Below, in pieces: positions 12,501-23,378 of a DNA stretch of 64,000 nucleotides. This DNA is from Isoperla grammatica (lineage: Eukaryota; Arthropoda; Insecta; Plecoptera; Perlodidae): assembly GCA_945910005.1 (NCBI GenBank), contig OX246748.1, positions 11,895,051-11,959,050 on the forward strand, read 5' to 3'. Below the pieces are notes generated by a model. The model did not search any database and was not told where the DNA came from. It worked only from the letters and a program-made list of their open reading frames with translations. Position numbers and translations under genes: made by a program. Numbering within the stretch: the first letter of the stretch is position 1; every line of letters begins with the position of its first letter.

Positions 12501-13367
12501 CTCCGATAAAGTTTACGAAAATGATGTAATGTAATGTATTATTTAAATGTAAATTATTGAATTAATTTCAGTAATAACAATAGTAACAAAAGACACGTAC
12601 AATTGAAACTTGAAGTACCTTAATCTATTTTACGACAGAAATGACTAATAGTAATATGTATACGTTAAAATGTTTTATATACTACCCAATTACCATTATT
12701 GTTTATATATTTTTCATGTTTTGTTCATATTCATAGTAAGAAAAAGTATACTCCGCCTCACGTGCTATCTTATTGGAGCATACAAATTTCATATTGTACC
12801 ATACATGTATACACCAATGAGAAAAATAGATAAAACTGAAACTGACTGAACGAACAATTAAAAAATTTTAACAATTGAAAGTTTTTAAATTTATTGTTCG
12901 ATCGTTACTATCCATTTTATTTGACTGTTCCGCACCCCTACTAAAGCCCAATTTAGACGGTGCAATGTTCCGTTAAAGTGTCCTTGAATTCAAGGACATA
13001 AAAACATCAAAACATACATAGATAACAAAATACAACAATACTCCTCTTCCTTTTATTCGTTCTCGTCCTTGAATTCAAAGAATCTTGAACCGAAGATGGA
13101 ACCGTCTAAAGCCTGTATTACAGATCAAATTTTTTCAATCAACTTCTTGAATTCAAGGTCAAAAAAACATCAATTCAAAATTGCTATCGTTGTGTTTTTC
13201 CATATCCTGACTGTTTTTTTATGTGCTTTTCTCCTTCAATTCAAGAAGTTCTATGAAAATATTTTACCGTGTAATACAGATTTAAAATCAGTTTAAGAAT
13301 AAAGAGCCCAAGTCTAACTCACCAGCAGAACGCACCAAACGGCCAACAATGCCGAAAGCTTGAACAT
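3292..13367 (-). CDS. Secreted Thr/Pro/acidic-rich protein, four exons
   Basis: Exons 13323-13367, 9756-10424, 5051-5172 and 3292-3517 give 1,062 nt, or 353 residues plus TAG. Splice sites seen: CTG|GTGAGT to TATGTCAG|CTC (phase 0), CAG|GTACAT to TTTCAAG|GCC (phase 0), CAG|GTGAGG to TTGCAG|T (phase 2). All join in frame. Residues 1-23 form a signal peptide (MFKLSALLAVWCVLL then LAAHPLNA, cleavage likely before ADD). Residues 25-92 are rich in Thr/Glu/Asp/Ala. Residues 97-190 carry three PFP motifs (RPFPNLGPYGR, IIPFPKMDPLP, KVPFPNFAPF) and several basic pairs. An acidic stretch follows, and the C-terminus is Thr/Ser/Glu-rich. The mature chain has one Cys. No family was recognised. Extracellular location is inferred from the signal peptide; a matrix protein or a peptide precursor are both possible. 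The gene model is strong, the function unknown. Confidence 0.8.
3518..5050 (-). other. Intron 3 of the secreted-protein gene
   Basis: 1,533-bp GT-AG intron. It contains the Tc1/mariner-like MITE at 4749-5029. Around 4424-4463 a weak resemblance to the SINE tail is visible. Otherwise nothing coding was supported. Confidence 0.65.
4749..5029. mobile_element. Tc1/mariner-like MITE
   Basis: Terminal inverted repeats CAGTRGAGTTCCGCGG continuing GAGTTTACACC (27 bp, one mismatch) at both ends, flanked by TA at 4747-4748 and 5030-5031. CAGT termini with a TA target site are typical of Tc1/mariner elements. At 281 bp with no open frame for a transposase it must be non-autonomous. It sits in intron 3 very close to the exon 3 donor. 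Confidence 0.75.
5051..5172 (-). CDS. Exon 3: 122-nt internal exon
   Basis: Starts after TTTCAAG in phase 0 and ends at TGCAG|GTGAGG in phase 2, coding 40 residues that begin ATNEGSLLARIARSATSLEM and end in ADRPKRC. It is the only open frame compatible with both splice sites. GC-rich against an AT-rich intron. A MITE ends 21 bp beyond its donor. Confidence 0.75.
7101..7127. repeat. C-rich tract
   Basis: Nearly pure C interrupted by single A residues at spaced intervals. Low complexity, with four or more C runs, so i-motif/G-quadruplex potential on paper. Confidence 0.7.
8978..8999. repeat. (CAAA)n microsatellite
   Basis: About five CAAA units in tandem inside intron 2. Confidence 0.8.
9756..10424 (-). 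CDS. Exon 2: Thr/Asp-rich and PFP-motif region
   Basis: Codes residues 16-238. The acceptor is at 10425-10426, after a pyrimidine-rich stretch (CACCCTTCACCCTGTCTGTC). The frame stays open past the GTG at 10350-10352, so that codon is internal Val, not a start. The 3' end is set at the donor CAG|GTACAT. Reading on instead gives only four more residues and TGA at 9741. The phase-0 match to exon 3 favours splicing. GC content is far above the flanking introns. Confidence 0.8.
10517..10773 (+). mobile_element. tRNA-headed SINE, near full length
   Basis: The head resembles a tRNA: A-box TGGCTCAGCGG and B-box-like GTTCGGTTCC. The body carries CTGACTGAAGG and GGTTTTCCTCAGTCGTAAAG. The tail region carries GGGGCAC and GTGCACCCTATAATGGG. 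Inserted opposite to the host gene's transcription, in intron 1. Shared with copies at 42411, 42851 and 48778. Confidence 0.8.
11513..11674. mobile_element. Foldback/MITE, family C
   Basis: Ends TTTAGACGGTTCA and TGAACCGTCTAAA are inverted. The inner arms carry AATTCAAGGACAAAATATCATC and its reverse complement. The open frame at 11477-11677 simply reads across it. Sister copy at 12952-13110. Confidence 0.7.
12168..12200. repeat. 11-bp tandem repeat, three units
   Basis: Three exact copies of CAATGGGGACA, preceded by a partial unit GGGGACG. Confidence 0.85.
12952..13110. mobile_element. Foldback/MITE, family C
   Basis: Termini TTTAGACGGTGCAATGTTCC and GGAACCGTCTAAA. The inner arms have CCTTGAATTCAAGGACATAA and TCCTTGAATTCAAAGAATC. 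It abuts the family-B element at 13110 directly, so one appears to have inserted at the edge of the other. Confidence 0.7.
13110..13283. mobile_element. Foldback/MITE, family B
   Basis: Termini AGCCTGTATTACAG and GTGTAATACAGATT. The arms contain TTCTTGAATTCAAGG and its inverse, and ATCAATT. It lies in intron 1 some 30 bp from the exon 1 donor. The small open frame at 13069-13296 reads across it and is not a gene. Confidence 0.7.
13323..13367 (-). CDS. Exon 1: signal peptide core
   Basis: Fifteen codons, MFKLSALLAVWCVLL, followed directly by the consensus donor GTGAGT at 13317-13322. The start is chosen because it is the first ATG after the predicted initiator, giving a 5' UTR of about 36 nt, and because the hydrophobic run completes a signal peptide only when joined to exon 2. 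Confidence 0.8.
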
Positions 13368-13399
13368 GTCTGTACCTCTCCGGTGAATGGTCTGACGGA

Positions 13400-13435
13400 G
13401 AATGACCAGGTCAGCGAATGTCACTTGAATTTATC
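13400..13435 (-). promoter_or_regulatory. Core promoter of the secreted-protein gene
   Basis: On the minus strand, GATAAAT (13435-13429) lies about 26-32 bp upstream of TCATTC (13405-13400), which fits the arthropod initiator TCA-K-T-Y with the start at 13403. The first ATG follows after a 36-nt leader. Spacing is right for a TATA/initiator promoter. The TATA match is imperfect, so this is inference. Confidence 0.5.
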
Positions 13436-14704
13436 CCAACCCAACTTGATATAATATAATAACCCATACATACAAGGGCCGGCCGGCGTTTTGTGATGCG
13501 TGAAGATTTGAAATATAGTTTCACGCTACGCAGTTCCGGTGGTCTAGAGTCGGATTCTGTAAGGATGTGCGCGCGGTTTGTATGCACGGTCACATTCTAA
13601 TGTGAATCCAGGTATACACGGTATATTATGTTTGATGTTTTTCGAGATAGTACGGCGAAGGCTACTTCCGGTGAATCCTTTTCAAATGTATAGGACTAAT
13701 AAAAAGTCATGTCGCAATGATTGAGGTTCGTGGAATATTGATTACAAACAGGATGTTCGGTGTATGGACTAAATAACCTTGCTAATAGAACGAGTATGAA
13801 TAAGTATAGTCAAACTTGAAAATAACTAAAATGAATGACATTAAAAATTAAAATATTTAACATTATTAACGTTTGAATGTGGGTGAGAGACTCGATATCT
13901 TGATGAAAACGGAAACGAGAATTCCCGTCAGTTGAAACCGTTTACGGTTTTGTATCGACGTCTTAGCCCATCAGACGGAATCGTATAACCTATCACACAT
14001 TTTATTTGACTTGCATTATCCCATTTTATTAAGTGGTTTGGTAGTACCGTAGTACTTACTAGTCATAGTAATATGAACATTATAATCATCTTAGTTGAAA
14101 TGCAATTGTTGCACGAAAATGTGCATGAAAATGCAAATAACATAAAAAATTACTACCCCTCCAAGGTATTTCACCATTATTTATTTTACTCAGAGTAGTC
14201 TATCACTTCTTAACAAATTGTATGTAAAGAAAAATGGGTTCAACGTACTTCGGTAACCCAAAGGATGATTTACATGCAATAATTTACAGACCCCCTTCAT
14301 TATCAAATTCTTTTGTACAACGGGTACAGTGACCTTACAAAAAGGGAGATACGAGAATATAATATGAAGCATTACATGCGATAGGTTGAAGACCCTCATA
14401 CAAAATGGATTCAAGAAGATTAAAGATCCTTATTGAAAGGGTTAGATACGAGCTAACGATCAGCTTGATGGATTCAGTCTATTCAATTTAGATAATTACT
14501 CAAATCATAGATTTTAATAATTTTGTATGATGTCTAATGTCAGGTTATTAACTTCCAGTAGAACCCTCAGATTTGTGTTAAGGTATACCTAACACTTATT
14601 TTATGTATAGGGTGTATTCACATAAAGGCACGCGTGCTCATATTGTGGGGTGAAACAGTATGTTTGTTTTCAATGGTCTTACCTAGATAGGTTTTAATCA
14701 AAGT
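13436..14704. other. AT-rich upstream region without gene
   Basis: 5' flank of the minus-strand gene. No exon, repeat family or RNA gene recognised. Confidence 0.4.
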
Positions 14705-14852
14705 CTTCTAAATCTTCAGTGACAACAATGCACAACAATTAAAAATATAAAATTATGGTAAATAGATTATGGTGTTGTTTGCATCAATGAACATTGACAA
14801 TATTTGAAAAATCGTTTTTAATTGTTGTGCTTGTTGTCATTGAAGATTTAGA
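14705..14852. mobile_element. Foldback/MITE, family D
   Basis: The arms TCTAAATCTTCAGTGACAAC and GTTGTCATTGAAGATTTAGA are inverted. The inner arms ACAACAATTAAAAA and TTTTTAATTGTTGT pair as well. A sister copy is at 40313-40468 and a single arm is at 16292-16345. Confidence 0.7.
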
Positions 14853-14970
14853 GACAGTGATTTAAACCTATATCTATGTCTCCTAGATCATTTAAAAAAA
14901 TGATCCATCGGTAATGTGTTGTTGCAATTAATAGCCACTTTTTAGTAACATGTATGTATTCTGTGTTGGG

Positions 14971-15001
14971 AATAAAATTGTCTGAAATCTGAATCTGAAT
15001 G
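14971..15001 (+). mobile_element. Non-LTR retrotransposon 3' end
   Basis: AATAAAATTGTCTGAAA followed by the short tandem TCTGAA repeats. An AATAAA-like signal followed by a few tandem 6-mers is typical of CR1/L2/Jockey-type tails. No coding part was recognised upstream, so it is a 5'-truncated copy. Confidence 0.45.
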
Positions 15002-15693
15002 TTTTAGATGGTGTTAGTTTTAAGTTCCACAGTTGCCCAATATTTTCCTTTTACTACCAAAAAGCAAACTAAAAAAATCTCTTTTTTTTGCCACTCTTTT
15101 TATTGTTTACAATGGCACAAATCAAAAATAATAATTTTCGTAAACTTTGTTCTCATATTTTCTTCTTCTATCGACAGCTTAAATGTCAACACATATTTAA
15201 ACCTCCATTATGGTCGTTCTGACGTCACAGCAATACCTTCTTTGGCTTTGTTTTTTTCTTTTTATGTATTGGAGTTTTGTGTCGTTTGCCGGCGTCGTGC
15301 GTAATGAAAAAACCCGTATTGCTATCTTACAGGAAACCCCAAACTTCAAGAAATAACTTTTCACTGTTTGCGTATTTTATTATTTTCTTTCTGAAGTTTT
15401 TCCTGCCTAACCTTCTCTCGTAAGTTTAAAAGAAAAAAAAACAGACGAATGCGATATTAATATTGCGAGTTGAATGTCACCGTGGCTTTTATTTTAAAGC
15501 TCAACAGCAGGAAGTAATAACAACCGAACAACGTTATCGACGGAAGCGATCGTGGACGTGCCCGGCTGGGTGGATAACCACAACAATGCGAATGTTAATC
15601 GTGCACAGGAATCACTGCAACTGGAAACATACGCTTGAAATAGGAACGAGGACGTACAGGCGTATCCAAGTCGCAGTGAGATGGTGTTTCAAA
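15002..15693. other. No gene recognised
   Basis: Mixed AT-rich DNA. A palindromic TGACGTCA (CREB/ATF-type site) occurs at 15219-15226. The open frames at 15008-15304 and 15463-15822 have no supporting features; the latter runs into the next foldback. Confidence 0.4.
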
Positions 15694-15867
15694 AGCCTGT
15701 ATTACATGGTCAAACGTTTTCATCCAACTCCTTGTATTCAAGGACAAAAGCGCATCATAAACAGTCAGTATGTAGCCAAATACAATAATAGGAATTATTT
15801 TGTGATGCGCTTTTGTTCTTGAATTCAAGGAGTTGGATGAAAAAGTTTGACCGTGTAATACAGGCTT
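15694..15867. mobile_element. Foldback/MITE, family B, near-perfect hairpin
   Basis: The arms of about 65 bp pair almost perfectly: AGCCTGTATTACA at the left end and TGTAATACAGGCT at the right, then GGTCAAAC, TCATCCAACTCCTTG, ATTCAAGGACAAAAGCGCAT. Short central loop. One of the least diverged copies in the window. Confidence 0.8.
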
Positions 15868-15870
15868 AAT

Positions 15871-16040
15871 ACAGGCTTCGGTTCAATACTTTCGTCAAAC
15901 TTATTGAATTCAAGGACAAAAAAGCATCAATCAATAAAAGCTTTATTGTTGTAATTTTTACCAACTGTTTTTGATTTGCTTTTATTCTTGGAATTCAATA
16001 ATTTTACCAAAAGTATTGAGTCGTGTAATGTCGGCATTAG
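15871..16040. mobile_element. Foldback/MITE, family A
   Basis: Second copy of the element at 127-296, with TCAATACTTTCGTCAAACTT in the left arm, GAATTCAAGGACAAAAAAGC inside, and the right end TGTCGGCATTA. It lies directly next to the family-B hairpin. Confidence 0.75.
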
Positions 16041-16102
16041 GCTTGGAAGTTTGGAGGACTGGATCATTTTTAAAACGAACTTTGCATGATCAATTCCTAC
16101 TT

Positions 16103-16242
16103 AAGTCTGTATTGCACTTCTTAAATTCAAGGACAAAAGCACATACAAAACAGTAAAAGACAACAGCTATTTTGTATTGATGCTGTTTTGTCCTTGAATT
16201 TGAAAAATTGATGGAAACATTTGACTGTGTAATGCAGACTTA
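16103..16242. mobile_element. Foldback/MITE, family B, shorter copy
   Basis: Termini AAGTCTGTATTGCA and TGCAGACTTA. Inner arms AAATTCAAGGACAAAAGCAC and TTTGTCCTTGAATTTGAA. More diverged and shorter than the copy at 15694. Confidence 0.65.
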
Positions 16243-16291
16243 GTACAATAATACACAATAATATAACATTTTCAAAATGATCTAGGTTGTT

Positions 16292-16345
16292 GAGACTGAG
16301 TAAATCACGATCATTTAAATCTTCAATGACAACAATCAAAACTAA
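16292..16345. mobile_element. Single arm of foldback family D
   Basis: Contains TTAAATCTTCAATGACAACA, one arm of the element at 14705-14852, without a partner arm. Truncated copy. Confidence 0.45.
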
Positions 16346-16954
16346 CTTTCAAATGATGATATGTCAAGGTACATTGCTGCGTACAACATCATCATCTATC
16401 AGTTCGAAACAAAACTTGGTAACATGGCTGATTTTCGATTCTAGCCTTGTGCTGTTTAGTCCCTGCCTCTCTCTCTGTTCCACATCCACACCCCCACCCT
16501 CCTACATCATGCATAAGCGAACGTTCTCAGTTGAATCTTTCGCGGCTTAATAATCCTCCAGTGTAAGAGGCTTTGGACGCCCTAATTGGCATCGGCGGTC
16601 AGCACTGATTTATGTAATTCACCCAATGACACGGAACCTATCTCCTACACCCACAGTTCTCGTATAACTTATTTAGAACTAATATGGTATCGGCGTATAG
16701 TATATTATAGAACCCTTAATTTAATACATTTTAAAATATGTATGTTTTATTAGAACATGTTTTTATTTAATCAATTTGCAAATATATGTTTGTAAAAATA
16801 TTTAAAATTTGGAAACCAACGTTAAAAGTAACTATAATTACTTTTAACGTTTTAATCAATTTCACTAATTTAAGAGGTCGTACAGCAATAAAGATTCTTT
16901 GGAATATGTTAGTAATCATAGCAATCAAATTCAGAACAAGATAACGGGAGAAGA
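16346..16954. other. No gene recognised
   Basis: An open frame at 16287-16550 starts in the single foldback arm and shows no family features. A short palindrome (AAAGTAACTATAATTACTTT) lies at 16827-16846. Confidence 0.35.
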
Positions 16955-18089
<1,135 letters not shown>

Positions 18090-18489
18090 TGACAGTACTT
18101 TTTGATTTACTGTAACTATATACTTATAACTACAGTTATAGTTTTCCTATCAAAACAATCATTCTAATATGATAAGCTAGGTTTTTATGAAGATACTTTA
18201 GCATCTATGATTTTTAAGTTTTACTGTTTATCGTGTGGAAACAGGAAACTCTGCAAAGTGTCAAACGTGTCATTTGTCAGTTTCTAGTGCGAAAGAGTTT
18301 TACCCACCAAAATGCTTCAATAGGGAACATGCATACGATTTTTTTTAGTGTAACAAGTACTTAGTTTTATAGTCTGGTGTCCAACAATTGCATTTGCAAA
18401 AGTTTTTTTTTTAAAATTATTATTGAACGGGTCTAATAATGAATTGAATATCACATTTATTTGAATTTCCTCTTGCCGCGAAGAAACGC

Positions 18490-18637
18490 GCGCTGATTGG
18501 TCGGCGGCCTCTGTGACGCAGTATGATGGTTTGGCCTGCGAGCGCGCGACTGCTACAGCTGTGTTTCAGTGCACGATAAGCGATCATTCACGCCCAACGT
18601 CGTGTTGTTATCAGTAGCTCGTATTGCATCAACTAAA
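18490..18637 (+). promoter_or_regulatory. GC-rich promoter and 5' UTR
   Basis: A GC-rich patch with an inverted CCAAT box (GATTGG at 18495-18500) and repeated GCGCGC. An initiator match TCAGTG at 18566-18571 is followed 70 bp later by the first ATG. No TATA box. It fits a CpG-type promoter for the exon at 18638. Confidence 0.4.
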
Positions 18638-18768
18638 ATGACAGACGGAGGCTTTACAAAGGCCAACAGCACAAATTTACCGCAGATAGATGGTTTTATG
18701 GTGGCGAATTTCTTTGCGGGAAATGATCAGTTCACTGGAGCGGAGTTACGGGGTGTGAAGAATGCCAG
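18638..18768 (+). CDS. First exon, YqaJ/SWIM-type protein family (N-terminus)
   Basis: The first ATG of the GC-rich leader opens 43 codons: MTDGGFTKANSTNLPQIDGF, then MVANFFAGNDQFTGAELRGV, then KNAR across the donor CAG|GTAGTA. Without splicing the frame stops at once (TAG). From memory, the pattern LP-ID-FMVA-FF, SAELRGVK at an N-terminus occurs in a multicopy family in insect and cnidarian genomes that continues with a Cys/His SWIM-like region and a YqaJ-type nuclease domain. This was not checked by search. The next exon (expected to start near S-RESYGD) was not found. It may be a first exon with a distant partner or a truncated copy. Confidence 0.5.
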
Positions 18769-18966
18769 GTAGTAGTAGTAGTAGTCCCAACACTTCTTAA
18801 ATGATCCCTTGACCTTGTACTCCCTCACAGCTGCAAATAAGACACTTGAAGTCTTGTTGATACTCGAGAGCTTGGATGAATGAGGGTCATGGACACTTCC
18901 CCCTCACCCCTTCCTACAGATGCCCACCCAAAACATTGTGAATGTAAACAATACTTAGTTTATGGA

Positions 18967-19526
18967 TCAAGCAGATGTTAAATCCCAATTTTTATTATAT
19001 TCCTCTTTATATTCCTTTATATTCCATTTATATTCCTTCTTGACTGCAGACCTTTCGTTTGGAGTAGAAGCAAATCTCCGTCCTTGACAATCGAATATAT
19101 GGGGAATTACGTAGTTTTTACATTTTAGTCGGCCACCCATTAAATTATATCTCGTCCAGTTCTCCATATCGTCTTCAAGCTAAATGGACGAAAATAATAC
19201 CATACTCGTAATGCCATATCTAACACAGGTTCATGCTGTGAGCGCTGTTGTTGATAGGCCTACAACGTTCTTCTCAAAACAATATAAATATGTAGGCCTA
19301 CCAACGGTCTTTGCCAGCAAGTCCTGTTATACATTAGTTGCAAAACTAGGTGACAATATGCATATATAAACTATCTCGTCTCGCTGCTTCCAACCACTGT
19401 CTTCGTCGTTTATTGTTTTTTGGCACACACACAAAATAATATCTTCTCTGGAGTCTGTACACTTGTGTTAGTACACATGGGTACTATGCACCACTTATAA
19501 GCGCCAGAAGATGTTTTAGTCTCCAT
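18967..19526 (-). pseudogene. THAP zinc-finger domain gene, frameshifted copy
   Basis: The ATG at 19524-19526 opens METKTSSGAYKWCIVPMCTN, TSVQTPEKILF: the C-x4-C start of a THAP (C2CH DNA-binding) domain. The frame then ends at 19410. In another frame 19426-19373 reads VPKNNKRRRQWLEAARRDS, the usual next THAP block. The break falls at a 9-nt CA/GT run (19424-19432). After an acceptor TTTAG|C (exon 18967-19179) the frame LEDDMENWTRYNLMGGRLKC, VIPHIFDCQ gives the C-terminal THAP block, then a Lys/Tyr/Glu-rich tail and TGA. The middle Cys-x2-His segment is not clear; TYLYCFEKN near 19280 may be its decayed form. THAP domains occur in transcription factors and in transposase-derived genes. A sequencing or assembly error in the GT run cannot be excluded. 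Confidence 0.6.
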
Positions 19527-19660
19527 AGTGCACAATGTTCGATGAGCGGTGTGGGCGAACGCGTGCAGTCGACTGCGCGACACCGGCAGACTACTATCAT
19601 GTAACGTCACTAGCGATTCATCATGGCGGCGGCCGTTTTTTCGCGCCAAAAAAGTGTACG
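19527..19660 (-). promoter_or_regulatory. CpG-rich 5' region of the THAP gene
   Basis: GC-rich patch in AT-rich DNA, upstream of the THAP start. It contains CATGGCGGCGG (YY1-like, 19622-19632), ACGTCAC at 19605 and GCGCC repeats. The strand of use is inferred from the THAP exon; bidirectional use is possible. Confidence 0.35.
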
Positions 19661-22014
19661 CTACTAAAACTATTATTTTGAGGGGTAGAATGACTCGATT
19701 TTTAAATTGTAAAGACACAATATCAGCTAATATCGTGTACAGATTTTAAAAATCACATTAGAAAGTTAAGTGCAAGTTCCCTATTGTGTGATTCCAGTCT
19801 TTTAACCGGTGGGTATATATTTTCTCCCCAAATAAGTGAATAGCTTATAATAATAAATAATGTATATTGCAAGCCTAAATAAAAAATAATAAATAATAGC
19901 TTCTCTTTATCCATAATACGTGCATATAATTTAAACCTACTTTCAATAATTTGGATTATTTTTAATTGTATTGTCTAGTCTACTACGTGTTATATATCAG
20001 TATTGGAATGTGAATTAAAAAAAGTCGTTTTAGCTATTAACTTACTAAGACTTCGTTTATAAATATGAATTAAAAAACGTTATATAATCTACCCGGCACC
20101 TCCACCAAATGTTAAATAAATTCTGTTTTCTCCGAATAGTAATAAAACAAATGGTACAATACAAACACGATGATCTACATAATAAATCAGCTATTGAACC
20201 ATTTGACAACACAGTTGGCTCTTGACGTTTTACCATCAATATGTACAGCTTGTTCAGTATTGATTATATGTCTAGAATCAATCTTGAAATGTTTCCTAGT
20301 TGGTCAGAGAAACGCCGAACGTACACTGAATAAAAGCACTAAGGAATAGACAATATAATATTTTACTCATCTCTGGGATGTATGCTTAAAATATCTACTG
20401 GCAAAAGAAATTTCAATGTAGGACAAAACGTTATAATATTATATTCTGTTAAAAAAACAACTCTCATCGTATATCTATATTAACACTAAAACACACTACG
20501 GATCAAGAGTTCTGCACTCACGGTGTATTTTTACATTTTTTTGATAAATTGTACTACAATGACAGAATGCCTTACAAAAAAAAATATAAATTTATAAAAC
20601 TCACTTTCTAATGAAAATCATGCTTCATGCAGGCAAAATGTTTGCGCATTTAATACATCATTCCTAGTACTAATATCCTCAACCTATAAAAGAATTTCTG
20701 TAATGAAATTACAACCCCATTTTAAACATTTCGATTCATCAAAATAATTACAATATTTATCATCCCTAATAATATAGCTCTCCATTTCAACCCCTTAGTC
20801 AGTGTCTATATTATTTGAAAGTAAAAAAATTACCTTGAATAATTATTGTAATAACAATCAACCATGTAGATCCCTATCAGTATACGATATTCTCGAATCT
20901 ATTTCAACGTAATTATTTATGATCAAGTAGATTTCCTTCCTCCACTTTATCATAACTTATACCCCTTTATTTCAAAGGTAGTATTATTACTCGTATCAAC
21001 GCGTAACGTTCTAAATAATGCCTTTCAACTGTAATTTCATCTAACTTTTCACATTATGCAAAGTGTAGTTACTCGGCTAAAGAAATGTTAATTACGATAA
21101 TAATACATGTCAGTTTGCAATGTGGGTCAGGTGACGTATAAACCCGTTAAACCGAAATCCCTGCCGTAGAAATACAGAAATCAATATCTTGAATGTATAA
21201 ACTCCAACGTGTGTTCGAGTAATGAACTAACTTTTCCACTAGGTACTTCATGTTGGTTTGTAATTATGTTTACAGTAGTAACAATTCACCCTATAGGACA
21301 TGCATGTCAAGGCCGCATTGCTAGGGGTTGGTTGCTTGTTGAAGCGGAGGGGTAGTCATAATGTTAGCGGCAATGGGTAGCTTGCAATATTAAACCATAC
21401 AAAATTAAAGACATTTTATTGATATCTAGAAAACGCTTCAAGATTGTGAAGGATTTGGTTTTATATCATCTAAATTTTAAACAATGAATTTCAAACTTTT
21501 CAAATATTGTAATTGCTTTATTCTTCTAGACAACACTGCTCGGCAGTCCTAAGTTAGTCGAAATACCTACATGACTAGTCTAAGTTACACTATTCTTCGA
21601 TTGATACATAAAGACGATGGTTCTCTCGATACTTTTCTACAGAAGTAGACTACGTGCCGGTATCAGCATTCGATGATCACTTCTTCAATGTGTATTATAC
21701 TGCACTTGTATGACGCTGGTATTGTAGCAAATATAAAATCAATCAATCATATAATTTATAATTAATTACTTTTCACACTAACAATAGTAGCGATAACAAT
21801 ATATGAAATCCTTTACAAATATGTAGAGTTATTAATCATATTTTAATTATTGCGTAGAAATCTTAAGATATTACTATAAATTATAAATAAAGTGTTAATT
21901 TTGATTGGTTTTACTTGTAAAACCCTCACTATCCATCTTAACGCCAAGTGTTTATGCGATGAAACATAGCTTTTATGCGGTGATATAACACAGTGATTTA
22001 CGTTTCAATAGACA

Positions 22015-22038
22015 AAGAAGAAGAAGAAGAAGAAGAAA
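22015..22038. repeat. (GAA)n microsatellite
   Basis: About eight GAA/AAG units. Confidence 0.85.
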
Positions 22039-22266
22039 CAGGATATTTCAAAACTATTCGAAAGCAATTTCGATTTGGATTTCATGTAGGATTTCTTTTT
22101 AAACGTTTTTTCTAAAGACTACGGGATAACGTTTTTATTGTACAAGTTTGACGGGTTATAGCTTTTCTTTTACTTTAAAACAAATTCCATCACCAGTTAA
22201 TGCTATATCGTTTTAATGTAGTTGAGTAAAAGATCAAAGTGTTCGGTGAAAAAAGAATGTTGTTTT

Positions 22267-22302
22267 ATTCTTCTCCTTCTTCTTCTTCTTCTTCTTTTTC
22301 TT
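22267..22302. repeat. (TTC)n microsatellite
   Basis: Interrupted TTC repeat, complementary to the GAA run 230 bp away, so the two could pair in single-stranded DNA or RNA. Confidence 0.85.
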
Positions 22303-23378
22303 AAATTCAAAAAAATGTTGAAAGGAAAGATCGCAAGTCTGCAGTAATTCAATTGAATACTAGAATGTAGAAACCATTTAATCAAATCTTTATTTTCTCC
22401 TTACGTTAAAATATAATAAGAAGTACAAATTTAATAGACTATCTTCACAAAAGCGTAGAGTTAACATCAGTTCTACATTTTGTAAGTTAGCTTTGATTTC
22501 TAATTAATTTACTGTAGTAGTGCATAGTAATTCAATTATTTCATACCCGAACAGTAAAAGAAAATCCAGGCGTACTAGTTTTGAGGGAATGAATAATATG
22601 AAGAATGTATTCCATCATAGCAGTGGCTTTAGTTCTCATCATAATGTAGCATCTTTAACCTGATAACGTTGATATTGAATATTAATATGCCTTCTACGTT
22701 TATCCTATTATTTATAAACGTAATGATTGGAAGTCTGTAAAAATATAAACTCTAAAGTTTCACGGAATACGGTTCACAAAAACCACGAATAGTCGAGGTC
22801 TACTTTCATTCCCTCCGACTATCATGACGTCACGACCGTATCTCCTCAAGCGGTTCTTCTCTGGCTCATTTCACTAAAGGAGATTTTCTGAAAACAAAGC
22901 GGGGGGTAACTTTATTGAAAGGTTTTTCGTCTCCACTCGCCAATTGAGACGAGAACGGGGGTGCCGAACGAACGAACGAACAGCTCACACAAAGTTTTCA
23001 AGACTCGCAGAACAACTTTGGATTCATTCAATCCTTGCCTGAATAACACCCGACCTTAACTTTAACCAGACTAATCGTTTCATCACCCATAACTTTTCGT
23101 TATATAAACGTAACCCCTTCAATTCCCTCCCCTCTCCCCTCCACCACCGCGCATTCGAATTCGGAATTATTAGTTGTCTACAGGATTCACAGTCGAAAAT
23201 TATGTGGGAGGTGTATAGTCGTTGGTGGAGGAAACTAGACCACGGCATTGTTTTGTGAATAAATCTATAATGGAAGTATATAGCCGTATCATTGTGTTAT
23301 AACCTTTTAAATTCACGGTATTTCGCCCTAACGCACATATCTATAGTTAGTAACTAGAATAGGGATATATATATGAGC

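Larger units (their letters stand above)
10425..13322 (-). other. Intron 1 of the secreted-protein gene
   Basis: 2,898-bp GT-AG intron. It holds a SINE, two poly-G tracts (10795-10808 and 10837-10851), a short 11-bp tandem repeat and three foldback elements stacked toward exon 1. Confidence 0.65.
19661..23378. other. AT-rich stretch without recognisable gene
   Basis: No supported exon on either strand. It contains a GAA repeat (22015-22038), a TTC repeat (22267-22302) and a palindromic TGACGTCA site at 22824-22831 in a GC-richer patch. Confidence 0.45.
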
